Assembly (NCBI GenBank): GCA_026387665.1 | Contig: JAPLLG010000004.1 | Location: 36,612-100,611, forward strand | DNA from: Nitrospirota bacterium | GTDB taxonomy: Bacteria; Nitrospirota; Nitrospiria; Nitrospirales; Nitrospiraceae | DNA length: 64,000 bases | Direction: 5' to 3' | Part shown: piece by piece, positions 1 to 9,497 of the stretch | Layout of the letters: every line of letters begins with the position of its first letter | Position numbering within the stretch: the stretch's first letter is position 1 | Made by a program: the position numbers and the translations under genes | The notes under the pieces: model-generated | The model's database searches: none | What the model was told of the DNA's origin: nothing | Seen by the model: the letters and a program-made list of their open reading frames with translations, nothing else

Positions 1-765
1 GAGAATCTCGACGATCTGATTCAGGCCGTCAAACAGCACAAGGCCGATGTCGGGATCGGCTATGACGGAGATGCCGATCGCATCGGGACCATCGACGAGC
101 AGGGGGATGTGTTGTGGGGTGACCGTCTGATGGTGGTCTACGCACGCGATATTCTGGCGGCAATGCCAGGGAGCACCATCATCTCTGAGGTCAAATCGTC
201 ACAGAGCCTCTATGACGATATTGCGAAGCAGGGGGGCCGTCCGATCATGTGGAAGACCGGCCATTCCTTGATCAAAGCGAAGATGAAGAGCGAGCAGGCG
301 GTCTTGGCCGGCGAAATGTCCGGGCATATGTTTTTTGCCGATCGGTACTTCGGGTACGACGACGCGATTTACGCCTCATGCCGGTTAGTGGAGATTTTGG
401 CCAAGACCACTCAGCCGCTCTCTGCCTTGGTCGCGGACCTTCCGAAGACCTCTGTTACTCCTGAGATCAGGGTTGACGTGTCGGACTCCATCAAGTTCAA
501 GCTGGTCAAATATGTGCAGGATCGGTTGGCAATCTGTCTGAAGACCCGCGAAGCGCTCGGTCCTGCCAAGTTGGTGCTACGCGATGTCGTCACGATTGAT
601 GGGGTCCGCGCTATTTTCGACGAGGGCTGGGGCCTAATTCGAGCCTCGAATACCCAGCCGGCCCTCGTGTTGCGGTTTGAAGCCACCTCGCCGGAGCGAT
701 TGGCCACGATCCGCGCAGTGATCGAAGGCGAATTAACTGCAGCCAAGCAAACCCTTGGCTCCTAG
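1..765 (+). CDS. Phosphomannomutase/phosphoglucomutase, C-terminal part (5' end outside window)
   Basis: The frame is open from base 1 and stops at 765, leaving the last 254 residues of an alpha-D-phosphohexomutase. The metal-binding loop (GYDGDADRIG) is at residues 20-29. The sugar-binding loop follows (GEMSGHMFF), then the phosphate-binding C-terminal domain (RASNTQPALVLRF). This arrangement is typical of the AlgC/ManB group, which interconverts 6-phospho and 1-phospho mannose or glucose to feed sugar-nucleotide synthesis. The exact substrate cannot be read from the sequence, and GlmM is less likely from the motif wording. The next gene overlaps its end by 11 bases if that gene's TTG start is used. 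Confidence 0.9.
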   Translation, partial: ENLDDLIQAVKQHKADVGIGYDGDADRIGTIDEQGDVLWGDRLMVVYARDILAAMPGSTIISEVKSSQSLYDDIAKQGGRPIMWKTGHSLIKAKMKSEQAVLAGEMSGHMFFADRYFGYDDAIYASCRLVEILAKTTQPLSALVADLPKTSVTPEIRVDVSDSIKFKLVKYVQDRLAICLKTREALGPAKLVLRDVVTIDGVRAIFDEGWGLIRASNTQPALVLRFEATSPERLATIRAVIEGELTAAKQTLGS

Positions 766-1585
766 TCGGCACCAGCCAGCGAGTTTTCTTTTTCGATATG
801 TGTTGGCTCCTGCCTGGCTCGTCCTGGCATGCCTGATCTTGGGTGCCATGAGCGACGCGGTCTCATGGACTGGGCCTAGCGGCGATCCTCCATCAGTGAG
901 ACCCTTCCAAGTCGGAGAACGTTTCACCTACGAGATCTCTTGGCTGAATATCACAGCCGCCACAGCGGTGCTGGAAGTAACTGCTGCTGGCACGGACGGA
1001 GATCAGCCGCTGGTGAAACTGGTCACCACGGCACACTCGAGTCCCACGGTCACCAAATTCTTTCCCGTAGATAATCGGGTAGAGTCAATACTGGATCCCG
1101 CTACGCTGCTTCCGGAGCACTTGACCTTCAAGCGGCGAGAAGGGAAGAAGAAAGAAGACATCGAGTACACATTCCATCAGAAAGAGGGGTCGGTCACGGC
1201 GGTCAAAGGTGGGACGACGGAAATGTTTCAGATCCCACCTGGCACCCAAGACGTCATCTCCTGTCTCTATTATGCGCGCAGCGCATTGTCGTTACAGCCA
1301 GGCTCTTCTCTGACGATGAACGTGCATCACGATAAGAAGAACCACAAGCTGGACGTACGTGTTGAGGAGATCGAGACCATCAGCAGTCTATGGGGTAAGG
1401 TCGAAACGGCCCGCGTGTTGGTCGTCATGCCGTTCCAAGGTGTCTTCCTCAACCAGGGCAACATCCGGGTATGGTTTACCAACGATGACCGACGCATTCC
1501 TGTCAGGATGAAGGCGAAGGTGATCATCGGGTCGATTGTGGCGGATCTTGTGAGCGGGTTGCCCTCGGCGGCTCCTGTGAAGTGA
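755..1585 (+). CDS. DUF3108 domain exported protein
   Basis: A 276-residue protein with an N-terminal hydrophobic stretch (about residues 18-32) behind a few basic residues, so probably exported to the periplasm. The body matches the DUF3108 family as I know it: an opening FTYEISWLNITAATAVLEV-type strand pattern and a closing beta-rich domain ending near VRMKAKVIIGSIVADL. Its function is unknown; members are often found beside envelope genes. The start is uncertain. TTG at 755 gives a sensible signal peptide with positive charge, while GTG at 800 would remove that charge. It overlaps the preceding mutase gene by 11 bases, so the two are probably co-transcribed. Confidence 0.7.
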   Translation: MAPSRHQPASFLFRYVLAPAWLVLACLILGAMSDAVSWTGPSGDPPSVRPFQVGERFTYEISWLNITAATAVLEVTAAGTDGDQPLVKLVTTAHSSPTVTKFFPVDNRVESILDPATLLPEHLTFKRREGKKKEDIEYTFHQKEGSVTAVKGGTTEMFQIPPGTQDVISCLYYARSALSLQPGSSLTMNVHHDKKNHKLDVRVEEIETISSLWGKVETARVLVVMPFQGVFLNQGNIRVWFTNDDRRIPVRMKAKVIIGSIVADLVSGLPSAAPVK

Positions 1586-1601
1586 AGGACTGGAAGTTCC
1601 A

Positions 1602-1630
1602 TTGCCCACCTCACATAAAACAGCTATACT
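1602..1630 (+). promoter_or_regulatory. Sigma70-like promoter for fbp-fba
   Basis: TTGCCC at 1602-1607 and TATACT at 1625-1630 are separated by 17 bases, in the gap between the DUF3108 gene and fbp. Spacing is ideal and the -10 hexamer is near consensus. It would drive the gluconeogenic pair that follows. Confidence 0.55.
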
Positions 1631-1690
1631 TGCGCCAGGTTAGGTCATTTTTCGCGGTCTTGTAACGAGTAAGGATCACCGTACTGATTC

Positions 1691-2695
1691 ATGGCACAGC
1701 AGGCTCTTACCCTCGAACGGTTTATCAGCCTTAACCAGCCAGCATTTCCAGGGGGGGCTAGTGTCCTCACGGGGTTGCTGTCTCAGATCGGCCTTGTCGG
1801 GAAATACCTGGCTCATGATCTTCGCCGCGCCGCGCTCCTGGATATGCTCGGCACGACCGGTACGACCAATGTTCAGGGCGAAACGGTTAAGAAGCTCGAC
1901 GAGATTGCCAATGAGACCTTTGTCAGGCTGTTGCAACAGAATGGGCAGGTTTGTGCCTTGGCCTCTGAAGAGATGGAGCAGCCGATCATCCTGCCGCGTA
2001 GCGGGGCGCAGGGATCCTATATGGTCCTGTTCGATCCCTTGGACGGCTCGTCCAATACGGATGTGAACATGCCACTTGGCTCGATCTTTTCCATCGTCAT
2101 AAAACAGAGGCCTGATGACGTGCTGAGCGAGAGTGATCTTGTGCGGAAGGGGACAGAGCAAGTCGTAGCAGGCTATCTCCTCTTTGGCGCCAGCACGATG
2201 CTGGTCTTTACCACGGGCCAGGGGGTGCATGGGTTTACGCTGGACCCGGAGAGTGGAGACTATCTCCTCTCCCACAAAGCGATCACCATGCCGGCTCGGG
2301 GGAAGGTCTATGCGGCCAACGAGGGGAATTACCACAAGTGGCCTGGCGGAACGCAGAAGTATTTCGACTATCTGAAAGTCAAAGATAAGGCGACCGGGCG
2401 ACCCTACAGTGGGCGCTACTCCGGTTGTTTAGTCGCGGATGTGCATCGGATCCTTCTCGGGGGAGGGATCTATCTCTATCCCGGTGAGCTGGACAAACCG
2501 GAGGGAAAGCTTCGGTTGCTGTATGAAGCGAATCCCTTGGCCTGGATTGTGGAGCAGGCAGGCGGGCGGGCCAGTACCGGCACGATGCGCATCCTCGACG
2601 TGGAGGCCAAGCAGCTTCATCAGCGGGTGCCGTTGATCATCGGCAGCATGGACGACGTGCTGGAAGCGGAACGTCATATTCAAGGTCAAGCGTAA
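1691..2695 (+). CDS. fbp: Fructose-1,6-bisphosphatase class I
   Basis: A 334-residue class I FBPase, hydrolysing fructose-1,6-bisphosphate to fructose-6-phosphate in gluconeogenesis or the reductive sugar cycles. Visible signatures are the metal-binding DPLDGSSN motif (about residue 115), the upstream EEMEQP segment that supplies further metal ligands, and the late substrate-binding region (LRLLYEANPLAWIVEQAGG). Length fits the family. The ATG at 1691 follows a purine-rich GTAAGGA at a rather long distance. The aldolase gene starts 28 bases downstream, so the two adjacent gluconeogenic steps are probably one transcript. Confidence 0.95.
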   Translation: MAQQALTLERFISLNQPAFPGGASVLTGLLSQIGLVGKYLAHDLRRAALLDMLGTTGTTNVQGETVKKLDEIANETFVRLLQQNGQVCALASEEMEQPIILPRSGAQGSYMVLFDPLDGSSNTDVNMPLGSIFSIVIKQRPDDVLSESDLVRKGTEQVVAGYLLFGASTMLVFTTGQGVHGFTLDPESGDYLLSHKAITMPARGKVYAANEGNYHKWPGGTQKYFDYLKVKDKATGRPYSGRYSGCLVADVHRILLGGGIYLYPGELDKPEGKLRLLYEANPLAWIVEQAGGRASTGTMRILDVEAKQLHQRVPLIIGSMDDVLEAERHIQGQA

Positions 2696-2723
2696 CGACA
2701 AGAGCCGTTTGAGGAGGGGACAC

Positions 2724-3647
2724 ATGGCAGATCGCGTACAGGACATTCTCAGCTGGTACAGCAACGACAACGCCGGAACGAAAACAAATATTGCCAGGCT
2801 ATTGCGGCATGGCAAGTTGGCTGGGACCGGCAAGCTGGTGATTCTCCCGGTGGACCAGGGATTCGAGCATGGCCCGGCCAGGAGTTTCGCCGTCAACCCA
2901 GGCGGCTATAATCCTCTCTATCATTTTCAGTTGGCCATCGACGCTGGCTGTAATGGCTATGCGGCGCCGCTGGGATTTCTGGAAGCAGGAGCCGCGCAGC
3001 ATGCCGGGCAAATCCCGCTCATCCTGAAGCTCAACAGCCACGATTCTTTGCATGACGACAAGGATCCCATGCCGTCAGTCACGGGGAGCGTCTCGGATGC
3101 TTTGCGTCTGGGCTGTGTCGCCGTGGGGTTCACGATCTATCCAGGCTCCGCCCATTGCAATGCGATGTATGAACAGCTTCGCGAAATTGCAGAAGACGCC
3201 AAGGCCTGCGGATTGGCGGTCGTTGTCTGGTCCTACCCCCGTGGTTCTGCCTTGAGCAAGGAAGGGGAAACGGCGATCGATGTGGTGGCTTATGCGGCTC
3301 AGATTGCCGCCCAGCTCGGCGCCCATATCATTAAGGTCAAGCTGCCTTCGGCGCATCTGGAGCAGGCCGCGGCGAAGAAGGTCTATGAAGCGACGCAATT
3401 GCCGATCAAGACGTTGACAGAGCGGGTCAAGCACGTGGTGCAGAGCGCGTTCGACGGACGGCGCATTGTGATTTTCTCCGGCGGCGCCAAGAGCGAAGAT
3501 CAGAACGTGTTCGAGGAAGCGCGCGCGATTCGCGACGGCGGCGGGTTCGGTTCCATCATCGGGCGGAACTCGTTCCAGCGTCCCAAGCCGGAGGCGATTA
3601 AATTTCTCCACACCATCATGGGGATCTATTCCGGCGAGAGTAAGTAA
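2724..3647 (+). CDS. fbaB: Class I fructose-bisphosphate aldolase (DhnA/FbaB type)
   Basis: A 307-residue Schiff-base aldolase of the archaeal/DhnA type, which cleaves or forms fructose-1,6-bisphosphate. Recognisable segments are LVILPVDQGFEHGP near the N-terminus, the strand AHIIKVKLPS carrying the likely Schiff-base lysine, and the phosphate-binding end (SGGAKSEDQ, then GGGFGSIIGRNSFQRP). ATG 2724 is preferred over an in-frame TTG 15 bases upstream because a very strong ribosome site (GAGGAGGGGA, 2711-2720) sits just before it. It lies directly downstream of fbp, forming a gluconeogenic module. Confidence 0.93.
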   Translation: MADRVQDILSWYSNDNAGTKTNIARLLRHGKLAGTGKLVILPVDQGFEHGPARSFAVNPGGYNPLYHFQLAIDAGCNGYAAPLGFLEAGAAQHAGQIPLILKLNSHDSLHDDKDPMPSVTGSVSDALRLGCVAVGFTIYPGSAHCNAMYEQLREIAEDAKACGLAVVVWSYPRGSALSKEGETAIDVVAYAAQIAAQLGAHIIKVKLPSAHLEQAAAKKVYEATQLPIKTLTERVKHVVQSAFDGRRIVIFSGGAKSEDQNVFEEARAIRDGGGFGSIIGRNSFQRPKPEAIKFLHTIMGIYSGESK

Positions 3648-3713
3648 GGCGTCGGCGTTTCGCGCCACGAATGGTGGATCGGTCGTATGAAGCATGAAGG
3701 ATCGTTGATACCT

Positions 3714-5225
3714 ATGAAGTCACGTCGGCCTTGGGTTGTTCCGTTCACGCTGATTGCCGTGGGCATCGTCATCGGGATTGTGGTGGCGTCCGATATGGGC
3801 TGGCTGCCGAACGGCACAGCCGGGCCAGAGCCGGTTCTTGCCCCCCTCGCTCGTCCCGTGGCCACGGTGCCACAGTTGCCGATGTCCGGAGGAAGCGGGA
3901 AGAACTTCGTCGAGATTGCGAAGTCGGTTAAGCCGGCTGTCGTCAACATTGCCGCGACACGCACCGGCAAAGCGGGAGAGGGCCCTCAAGGCTCACCCTT
4001 CGATGATCCCTTCTTTCGGCGCTTTTTCGGAGACGAACTCAAGCGCGATATGCCGAAAGAACGCAAGGAAAAGGGCCAGGGGTCCGGGGTCATTGTGGAT
4101 CCCAGCGGATTGATCATTACCAATAATCATGTGGTGAACAAGGCAGACGATATTCGCGTCGTGCTGTCCGATAAGCGCGAGTTTAAGGCCAAGCTGATCG
4201 GCACGGACTCGAAAACAGATATTGCCGTGATCAAGATCGAGGCGACGGGCCTGTCGCCCATCGCCTGGGCCGATTCCGATCAATTGGAAGTCGGCGAGTT
4301 CGTGCTGGCGGTGGGCAGTCCATTTGGTCTGACCCAGACTGTAACGATGGGTATTGTCAGCGCGGTCGGGCGAGCCAGTATGGGGATCGCCGAATATGAA
4401 GACTTCATCCAGACCGATGCGGCGATCAATCCGGGTAATTCAGGCGGAGCCCTGGTGAATGTTCGCGGGGAGCTGGTCGGCATCAATACGGCCATCTTCA
4501 GCCAGAGTGGCGGGAATATGGGAATCGGGTTTGCCGTCCCCAGCAACCTGGCGCATTCGATTATGGATCAGCTGGTTCGAACAGGAAAAGTCGTGCGCGG
4601 CTGGCTAGGCGTATCGATTCAAGAGCTGTCGCCTGAGTTGGCGGCGCAATTCGGCATTACAGAAACGAAGGGCGTGCTCGTCAGCGATGTGATGGATGAC
4701 AGCCCGGCAAAGAAGGCGGGATTCGAACGGGCGGATGTGATCGTGGAATTCGACGGCAAGCCGATGGATTCCCCTACGCATCTGCGCAACGCCGTCGCGC
4801 AAACTCCGCTCGGGAAAAAGGTCTCGATCAAACTGATCAGAGACAAGAAACACAAGACGTTGGACGTGACGATCGTCGAGCAGCCCAAGTCGATGACGCA
4901 GTCCGGATCAGAGGAGAGCGAGGAGTCGATCGCGCCGACCGGGGTCCTCTCCGATCTTGAGGTGCATGAGCTCACGGAGGAGTTGGCTAGCCGGTACGGG
5001 ATCAAGTCGTCCGAGCGAGGTGTGGTCGTGACGCGGGTCAAGCCAGGCAGCACGGCTGAGGAAATCGGCGTGAGGGAAGGCGACATTATTCTGGAAGTGA
5101 ATCGAAAGGCTGTGACCTCGCTCAAGACCTATGAACGGCTGCGGTCCGGTCTGTCCAAAGATCAAGCGGTCCTCTTGTTGGTCAAGCGGCAGGGCCGATC
5201 CCTCTATCTCACGCTCAGGCCCTGA
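3714..5225 (+). CDS. Do-family serine endoprotease (HtrA/DegP-like)
   Basis: A 503-residue periplasmic protease/chaperone of envelope quality control. Order: N-terminal membrane anchor or signal (about residues 8-26), trypsin-like S1C domain with triad His139 (TNNHVV), Asp169 (KTDIAVIK) and Ser243 (GNSGGA), then two PDZ domains (about 290-380 and 410-500). ATG 3714 puts the hydrophobic segment right at the N-terminus; an in-frame ATG at 3687 would add nine residues. It is separated from the aldolase by about 65 bases and followed closely by ispD. The exact paralogue (DegP, DegQ, DegS) cannot be assigned, although two PDZ domains exclude DegS. Confidence 0.93.
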   Translation: MKSRRPWVVPFTLIAVGIVIGIVVASDMGWLPNGTAGPEPVLAPLARPVATVPQLPMSGGSGKNFVEIAKSVKPAVVNIAATRTGKAGEGPQGSPFDDPFFRRFFGDELKRDMPKERKEKGQGSGVIVDPSGLIITNNHVVNKADDIRVVLSDKREFKAKLIGTDSKTDIAVIKIEATGLSPIAWADSDQLEVGEFVLAVGSPFGLTQTVTMGIVSAVGRASMGIAEYEDFIQTDAAINPGNSGGALVNVRGELVGINTAIFSQSGGNMGIGFAVPSNLAHSIMDQLVRTGKVVRGWLGVSIQELSPELAAQFGITETKGVLVSDVMDDSPAKKAGFERADVIVEFDGKPMDSPTHLRNAVAQTPLGKKVSIKLIRDKKHKTLDVTIVEQPKSMTQSGSEESEESIAPTGVLSDLEVHELTEELASRYGIKSSERGVVVTRVKPGSTAEEIGVREGDIILEVNRKAVTSLKTYERLRSGLSKDQAVLLLVKRQGRSLYLTLRP

Positions 5226-5230
5226 GGACC

Positions 5231-5980
5231 GTGGAAGATCCCGCGCGAGAGGAGCCAGTGGCCAATCAGGTGATCGCTCTCGTGCCCGCTGCCGGGCGCG
5301 GGCTCAGGATGGGCGGTTCGACCCCTAAACAGTTTTTGGCGCTGGGCGGCGAGCCGCTCATCATCCAGTCTTTGTTGGCCTTGCAAGCCGCAGCGGTGGT
5401 TGACCAGATCATTCTCGCCGTTCCGTCCGCGGACATCGACTATTGCCAGCGTGAGATCGTCGCGAAGCATCGATTCACAAAAGTGACGAAGGTGGTGGCC
5501 GGCGGCGCTGAACGTCAGGATTCGGTGCGGCATGCGCTGGCGGAAGTTCCCTCAGGCACAGAGATCGTGCTCGTCCATGACGCGGTCAGACCCTTTCTGA
5601 CCCAAGGGATGATCGACGAGGTGGTGGCAGTGGCGAGGAAGCATGGCGCGGCGATCGTCGCCCTTCCCATGAGGGATACGGTGAAACAGGTCCGGCCTGA
5701 TGGGATGATCGAACGAACGGTCGATCGGACGCCCTTGTGGCTCGCGCAGACTCCGCAGGCCTTTCGACGGGATTGGATCGAGGAAGCTCATCGGAAAGCG
5801 CATGCCGAAGGGGTGCGGGCTACGGATGACGCCTTCCTGGTGGAATGGCTCGGGCATGCTGTGGCGGTGGTCGAGGGGAGCGGGGAGAATATCAAAGTGA
5901 CGAGGCCTGAAGATCTGGTGATCGGCGAGGCCATTCTGGCATCGAGGGTGAAGGCACGTGGAACTGGCATCTCTCACTGA
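5231..5980 (+). CDS. ispD: 2-C-methyl-D-erythritol 4-phosphate cytidylyltransferase
   Basis: A 249-residue MEP-pathway enzyme that transfers CMP from CTP to methylerythritol phosphate. Signatures: N-terminal nucleotide-binding loop ALVPAAGRGLRMGG, then PKQFLALGG, the VLVHDAVRPF motif in the middle, and TDDAFLVEWLG near the end. GTG 5231 starts 5 bases after the htrA stop. A second in-frame GTG at 5258 follows AGAGGAG very closely and is an alternative start that would still leave the whole catalytic domain. It precedes ispF by about 30 bases. Confidence 0.95.
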   Translation: MEDPAREEPVANQVIALVPAAGRGLRMGGSTPKQFLALGGEPLIIQSLLALQAAAVVDQIILAVPSADIDYCQREIVAKHRFTKVTKVVAGGAERQDSVRHALAEVPSGTEIVLVHDAVRPFLTQGMIDEVVAVARKHGAAIVALPMRDTVKQVRPDGMIERTVDRTPLWLAQTPQAFRRDWIEEAHRKAHAEGVRATDDAFLVEWLGHAVAVVEGSGENIKVTRPEDLVIGEAILASRVKARGTGISH

Positions 5981-6013
5981 CGAACGGCGCATGGCGAATT
6001 ACGAGGAGAGCCT

Positions 6014-6502
6014 ATGACGATGCGGGTTGGTTGCGGGTACGATATCCATCCCTTGGGAGCAGGGCGCAAGCTGATTCTTGGCGGGGTCGAGGTGCCGCAC
6101 AGCAAGGGACTGTTGGGCCATTCCGATTCCGACGCTTTGGTCCATGCCCTCTGCGATGCCTTGCTCGGTGCGATGGGGGAGGGAGATTTGGGGCGGCACT
6201 ATCCCAGCTCCGATCAACGGTTCAAAGATATTTCAAGCCTCAAGCTGCTGGAGGATGTGGTCGGGAAGCTGCGGGCCAAGGGGTATCGCATTGTGAACGT
6301 GGACACCATCGTGATCGCGCAAGCCCCCAGGCTCAGTTCCTACTTGACGGCGATGCAGAAGCAGATGGCGCTAGTGCTCGGGGTTGATCCGGATCTGGTC
6401 AATGTGAAGGTCAAGAGCGGCGAGGGCATTGGCATGATCGGTCGGGAGGAAGGGATCGCCGCCCAGGCGGTCTGTTTGATCGAACGGGCTTCTGCAGCGT
6501 AA
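6014..6502 (+). CDS. ispF: 2-C-methyl-D-erythritol 2,4-cyclodiphosphate synthase
   Basis: A 162-residue trimeric zinc enzyme of the MEP isoprenoid pathway, cyclising CDP-ME 2-phosphate. It opens with [10 protein letters not shown] (metal ligands Asp and His), followed by [22 protein letters not shown] and the C-terminal [17 protein letters not shown] segment typical of the family. The start is supported by the ribosome site ACGAGGAGAG at 6001-6010. The ispD-ispF adjacency is a common bacterial arrangement and the two are likely co-transcribed. Confidence 0.96.
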   Translation: MTMRVGCGYDIHPLGAGRKLILGGVEVPHSKGLLGHSDSDALVHALCDALLGAMGEGDLGRHYPSSDQRFKDISSLKLLEDVVGKLRAKGYRIVNVDTIVIAQAPRLSSYLTAMQKQMALVLGVDPDLVNVKVKSGEGIGMIGREEGIAAQAVCLIERASAA

Positions 6503-6512
6503 GGTAGCCTTT

Positions 6513-7166
6513 ATGCTTCTCAAAACCATTCAAGAAGATCTTCGTGCAATATTCGACCGGGACCCCTCGGCGACCAGCTGGTTTGAAGTCGTGCTGACCT
6601 ATGCCGGCTTCCATGCCATGTTGGCCTATCGCGTGTCCCATTGGCTCAAGGCCCATCGCGTTCCGTTTCTCCCTCGTTTCATTTCTCAGCTCGCCCGTTG
6701 GCTGACGGGGATCGAGATCCATCCGTCGGCGAAGATCGGCCGGGGATTCTTTATCGACCATGGCATGGGTGTCGTGATCGGCGAGACGGCGGAGATCGGG
6801 GACTTTGTGACGCTCTTTCAAGGCGTGACGCTCGGCGGAACGGGCAAAGAGCGGGGCAAGCGGCATCCGACGGTGGGGAACCATGTCGTGGTCGGAGCCG
6901 GAGCCAAGATTCTGGGCGGAATCACGATCGGCGATAATGTGAAGATCGGCGCCAATTCGGTGGTGCTGAAGAATGTCGCGGCTAACTCCACCGTGATTGG
7001 CGTGCCGGCCCGCGTGATTAAAACGCAGGGCGAGCGGCTACCAGATGCCACCATGGACCATATCAACCTGCCAGACCCCATTAGTGACAGACTCTTGTCG
7101 CTCGAACAGGAGTTGATCGAACTTCGCAAGAAGCTGGAGAGTCAGGATTCCCCCCGCCTGTTCTAG
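6513..7166 (+). CDS. cysE: Serine O-acetyltransferase
   Basis: A 217-residue enzyme making O-acetylserine for cysteine synthesis. The N-terminal helical region is short, as in many non-enteric CysE proteins. It is followed by a left-handed beta-helix of hexapeptide repeats with the hallmark [28 protein letters not shown] catalytic segment and the [16 protein letters not shown] loop. The stop TAG (7164-7166) is immediately followed by a 124-bp palindromic repeat, so cysE appears to end this plus-strand run, with a minus-strand run converging on it. Confidence 0.94.
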   Translation: MLLKTIQEDLRAIFDRDPSATSWFEVVLTYAGFHAMLAYRVSHWLKAHRVPFLPRFISQLARWLTGIEIHPSAKIGRGFFIDHGMGVVIGETAEIGDFVTLFQGVTLGGTGKERGKRHPTVGNHVVVGAGAKILGGITIGDNVKIGANSVVLKNVAANSTVIGVPARVIKTQGERLPDATMDHINLPDPISDRLLSLEQELIELRKKLESQDSPRLF

Positions 7167-7290
7167 CAGGATGCTGAAAAAGGCTGCCAGCTTCGTTCTC
7201 AGCTCATCGAAATCCTCACCGTACCCCTGAGGGTACGCCTCCGGTTTCGACTCGCCTGCGGCCTTGCTGACAGCCTTTTTGAGCATCCTG
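7167..7290. repeat. Palindromic repeat family 1, copy 1 (subtype A)
   Basis: A 124-bp element bounded by near-perfect inverted ends (CAGGATGCTGAAAAAGGC and GCCTTTTTGAGCATCCTG) with a central palindrome built on GTACCC and GGGTAC. It starts on the base after the cysE stop codon and lies between convergent genes. Other copies are at 9498, 11016, 15418, 16496 and 51987, all in the same orientation. Confidence 0.93.
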
Positions 7291-7318
7291 CGAGTCTGCC
7301 TGCCACCACGATCCCCCG

Positions 7319-8056
7319 CTAGTCATAATCCACCCGCGTGAGACAGAGTCCATGAGGCGGAGCGGTTACTCCTGCTGCTCGCCGGTCCTTGGCCTTCAGG
7401 ACCTCTGTCAGGCTGTGGGGCGTCCGTTTACCCAACCCGACTTCGACGACCGTTCCCACCATCGCGCGAACCATATGTTTCAGAAACCGATCGGCATAGG
7501 CTTCAATACGGATTTCCTCGCCCTGACGCAGAATGGCAAATCGCTGTAGCTGGCAGATGGGATTGGTGTTGTCCGTGAGACTTCCCTCGAAGGAGGAAAA
7601 GTCCTGCGTTCCGATGAGCGAAGCCGCCGCCTCTTGCATGGCCGCTTCGTCCAGTGGCCGGTAGATGTGCCAGACGAACGCACGATCGAGGGTGGGCTTG
7701 GGCTGGCGATGGAGGATTCGATAGGTGTAGAGCTTGCCTCGCGCGTCGTGCTGGGCATGAAAGCGGTCGTCCATGAGGGAAGCGGCGCGCACGGCAATAT
7801 CGTTCGGCAACACGGCATTGAGCGATCGCATCCAGCTGGTCGCGGGCCAATCGCAGCCGGTGCGAAAGCTGGCGACTTGTCCGAGCGCATGCACGTCGGA
7901 GTCCGTGCGGCCTGCGCCGATGATAGCGACCGTGGCGTGGCTGACCTGGTGGATGGCTTGTTCGATGGCCGCTTGGACCGTGGGTTGGTCAGGCTGACGT
8001 TGCCAGCCTGCATAGCCGGTTCCGTCATACTCGACGACTAACTTTACGGTTGGCAT
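7319..8056 (-). CDS. truA: tRNA pseudouridine(38-40) synthase
   Basis: A 245-residue TruA enzyme isomerising U38-U40 in the anticodon arm. Key signs: the N-terminal VVEYDGTGYAGWQRQP, the catalytic aspartate Asp52 in GAGRTDSDVHA, and the C-terminal FLKHMVRAMVGTVVEVGLGK. The frame is open 74 codons further upstream, but that region does not resemble TruA and overlaps the amidase gene, so ATG at 8056 is chosen. It follows the amidase gene by about 28 bases on the same strand. Confidence 0.95.
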   Translation of the reverse strand: MPTVKLVVEYDGTGYAGWQRQPDQPTVQAAIEQAIHQVSHATVAIIGAGRTDSDVHALGQVASFRTGCDWPATSWMRSLNAVLPNDIAVRAASLMDDRFHAQHDARGKLYTYRILHRQPKPTLDRAFVWHIYRPLDEAAMQEAAASLIGTQDFSSFEGSLTDNTNPICQLQRFAILRQGEEIRIEAYADRFLKHMVRAMVGTVVEVGLGKRTPHSLTEVLKAKDRRAAGVTAPPHGLCLTRVDYD

Positions 8057-8084
8057 GGCTGTCGTAGGAGGAACGGCGCGGCGA

Positions 8085-9368
8085 TCATCGCGTGGCCAGC
8101 TTGGCTGAGCCGAGGAACGTTTTGACGCTTTCCTCCAACGCTTCCGCGACGCGCGTCGTGAAGAGCCCGGTTCGGAGCATCTCTTCTTCGGACGCATTCG
8201 AGATATAGGCGATTTCAGCCAGGATGCTGGGCATGCTGGTGAAGCGGAGCACATAGAACGGCGCGGTCTTGACGCCATGGTCCACCAGCGTATAGTGGCT
8301 GTTCAGGGTCGTCACCATGGCTTCCTTGGCGGTCCAGGCCAGTTCGAGGGATTCTTCGATTTTCTTCGACGTGAGGAGATCAGCCACGAGGTATTCCCAT
8401 CCCACGCCGGTGTTGCTGAGCGGAGTGCCGTTTTCGCGGGCCGCGACTTCGAGCGCCCGTTGATCCTTGGCTGCGCCGAAATGGTAGATTTCAATGCCCT
8501 TGACGGAGCGTTTGGTGTGGGAATTGACATGGATCGAGACGAAGAGATCCGCATCCTGTGCATTGGCGAATTTTGCGCGGTTCTCCAGCTCGATGAATTC
8601 GTCCCGTTCACGGGTCATGAGGACGCGGATTCCCGGTTGCTTGCTTAGGAGATCGCGCAGCTTCAGCGCTACCTTCAGCGTAATGTCTTTCTCTTCCGTT
8701 CCCCGTTGCCCCAAGGCGCCAGGGTCTTTCCCTCCATGCCCTGGATCGATCACGACGGTCTTCACTGGCTTGGTTTGGGGCTGAGTCGGCTGTGGCGGAG
8801 CGGTGAGTGATGGCGTCCGGTCAGGCAAGGGTTCTGCAACCAGCGTCGCCAGGGACTCTCTGGGGGGCACGGCATCGATGACCAGCCTGGGAGGGTTGGC
8901 CAAGGTGAGTATTTTGTAACTCTGAAATGAACCGGTCGGGAGAGAGATGTCGACCGATCGCTCCGACGTCTGGGTGATGATGAAGGGCTTGGATCGTTCG
9001 CCTGATGCAAGTTTCGCTTTGGCGGATGGACTCAATGTGGTGTTGGGAATGGTGATCGTCACTCCCTCGGCCTGAAGAATGGGCTGTTTGCTTGGACGGG
9101 CTTTCGAGTCGAGGTCGAGGACGAGCCTCGTCAATCCCGGTGAGCTGGCGGTTCGGACATCTTGAACCGTCACCAGGCCTGGGGCCTGGGGCGTGAGCCG
9201 TATTTGGGAGGTATGAGGTTTCTTGGGCTTGGCTGGAGATTTCTGCCGCGCCTCATTCGTGGCGGCAGCGGCGTGGATCAGGTGGAACGGATCGAGGGCA
9301 AGACCTGGGAGGCCGAAGAGTCCGACCAGGAAGGCGATGGTGAAGATGCGCCACAAAGCTGATCGCAT
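8085..9368 (-). CDS. N-acetylmuramoyl-L-alanine amidase with AMIN domain (AmiC-like)
   Basis: A 427-residue periplasmic zinc amidase that cuts the peptide stem from peptidoglycan. It has a signal peptide (about residues 1-36), an AMIN domain (about 60-170) that targets septal or envelope structures, a Pro/Thr-rich linker, and a catalytic Amidase_3 domain. The catalytic domain shows VVIDPGHGGKDPG, ENRAKFAN, SIHVNS and the catalytic-glutamate motif AEIAYISN. It is upstream of truA on the minus strand, and its promoter side faces a family 1 repeat. The AMIN plus Amidase_3 arrangement is that of AmiA/B/C; which one cannot be resolved. Confidence 0.93.
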   Translation of the reverse strand: MRSALWRIFTIAFLVGLFGLPGLALDPFHLIHAAAATNEARQKSPAKPKKPHTSQIRLTPQAPGLVTVQDVRTASSPGLTRLVLDLDSKARPSKQPILQAEGVTITIPNTTLSPSAKAKLASGERSKPFIITQTSERSVDISLPTGSFQSYKILTLANPPRLVIDAVPPRESLATLVAEPLPDRTPSLTAPPQPTQPQTKPVKTVVIDPGHGGKDPGALGQRGTEEKDITLKVALKLRDLLSKQPGIRVLMTRERDEFIELENRAKFANAQDADLFVSIHVNSHTKRSVKGIEIYHFGAAKDQRALEVAARENGTPLSNTGVGWEYLVADLLTSKKIEESLELAWTAKEAMVTTLNSHYTLVDHGVKTAPFYVLRFTSMPSILAEIAYISNASEEEMLRTGLFTTRVAEALEESVKTFLGSAKLATR

Positions 9369-9497
9369 GGGTGTTGACTGCCTGTAATGGGATATAGAGT
9401 TTTTTCTCAGATGTATGCCCCATTGTCAAGGGGATTGGAGGTACGAACCTCTGCGGGGCCGATTGACAGAGGGCGATACGAGCAGTAGGGTCTCTTG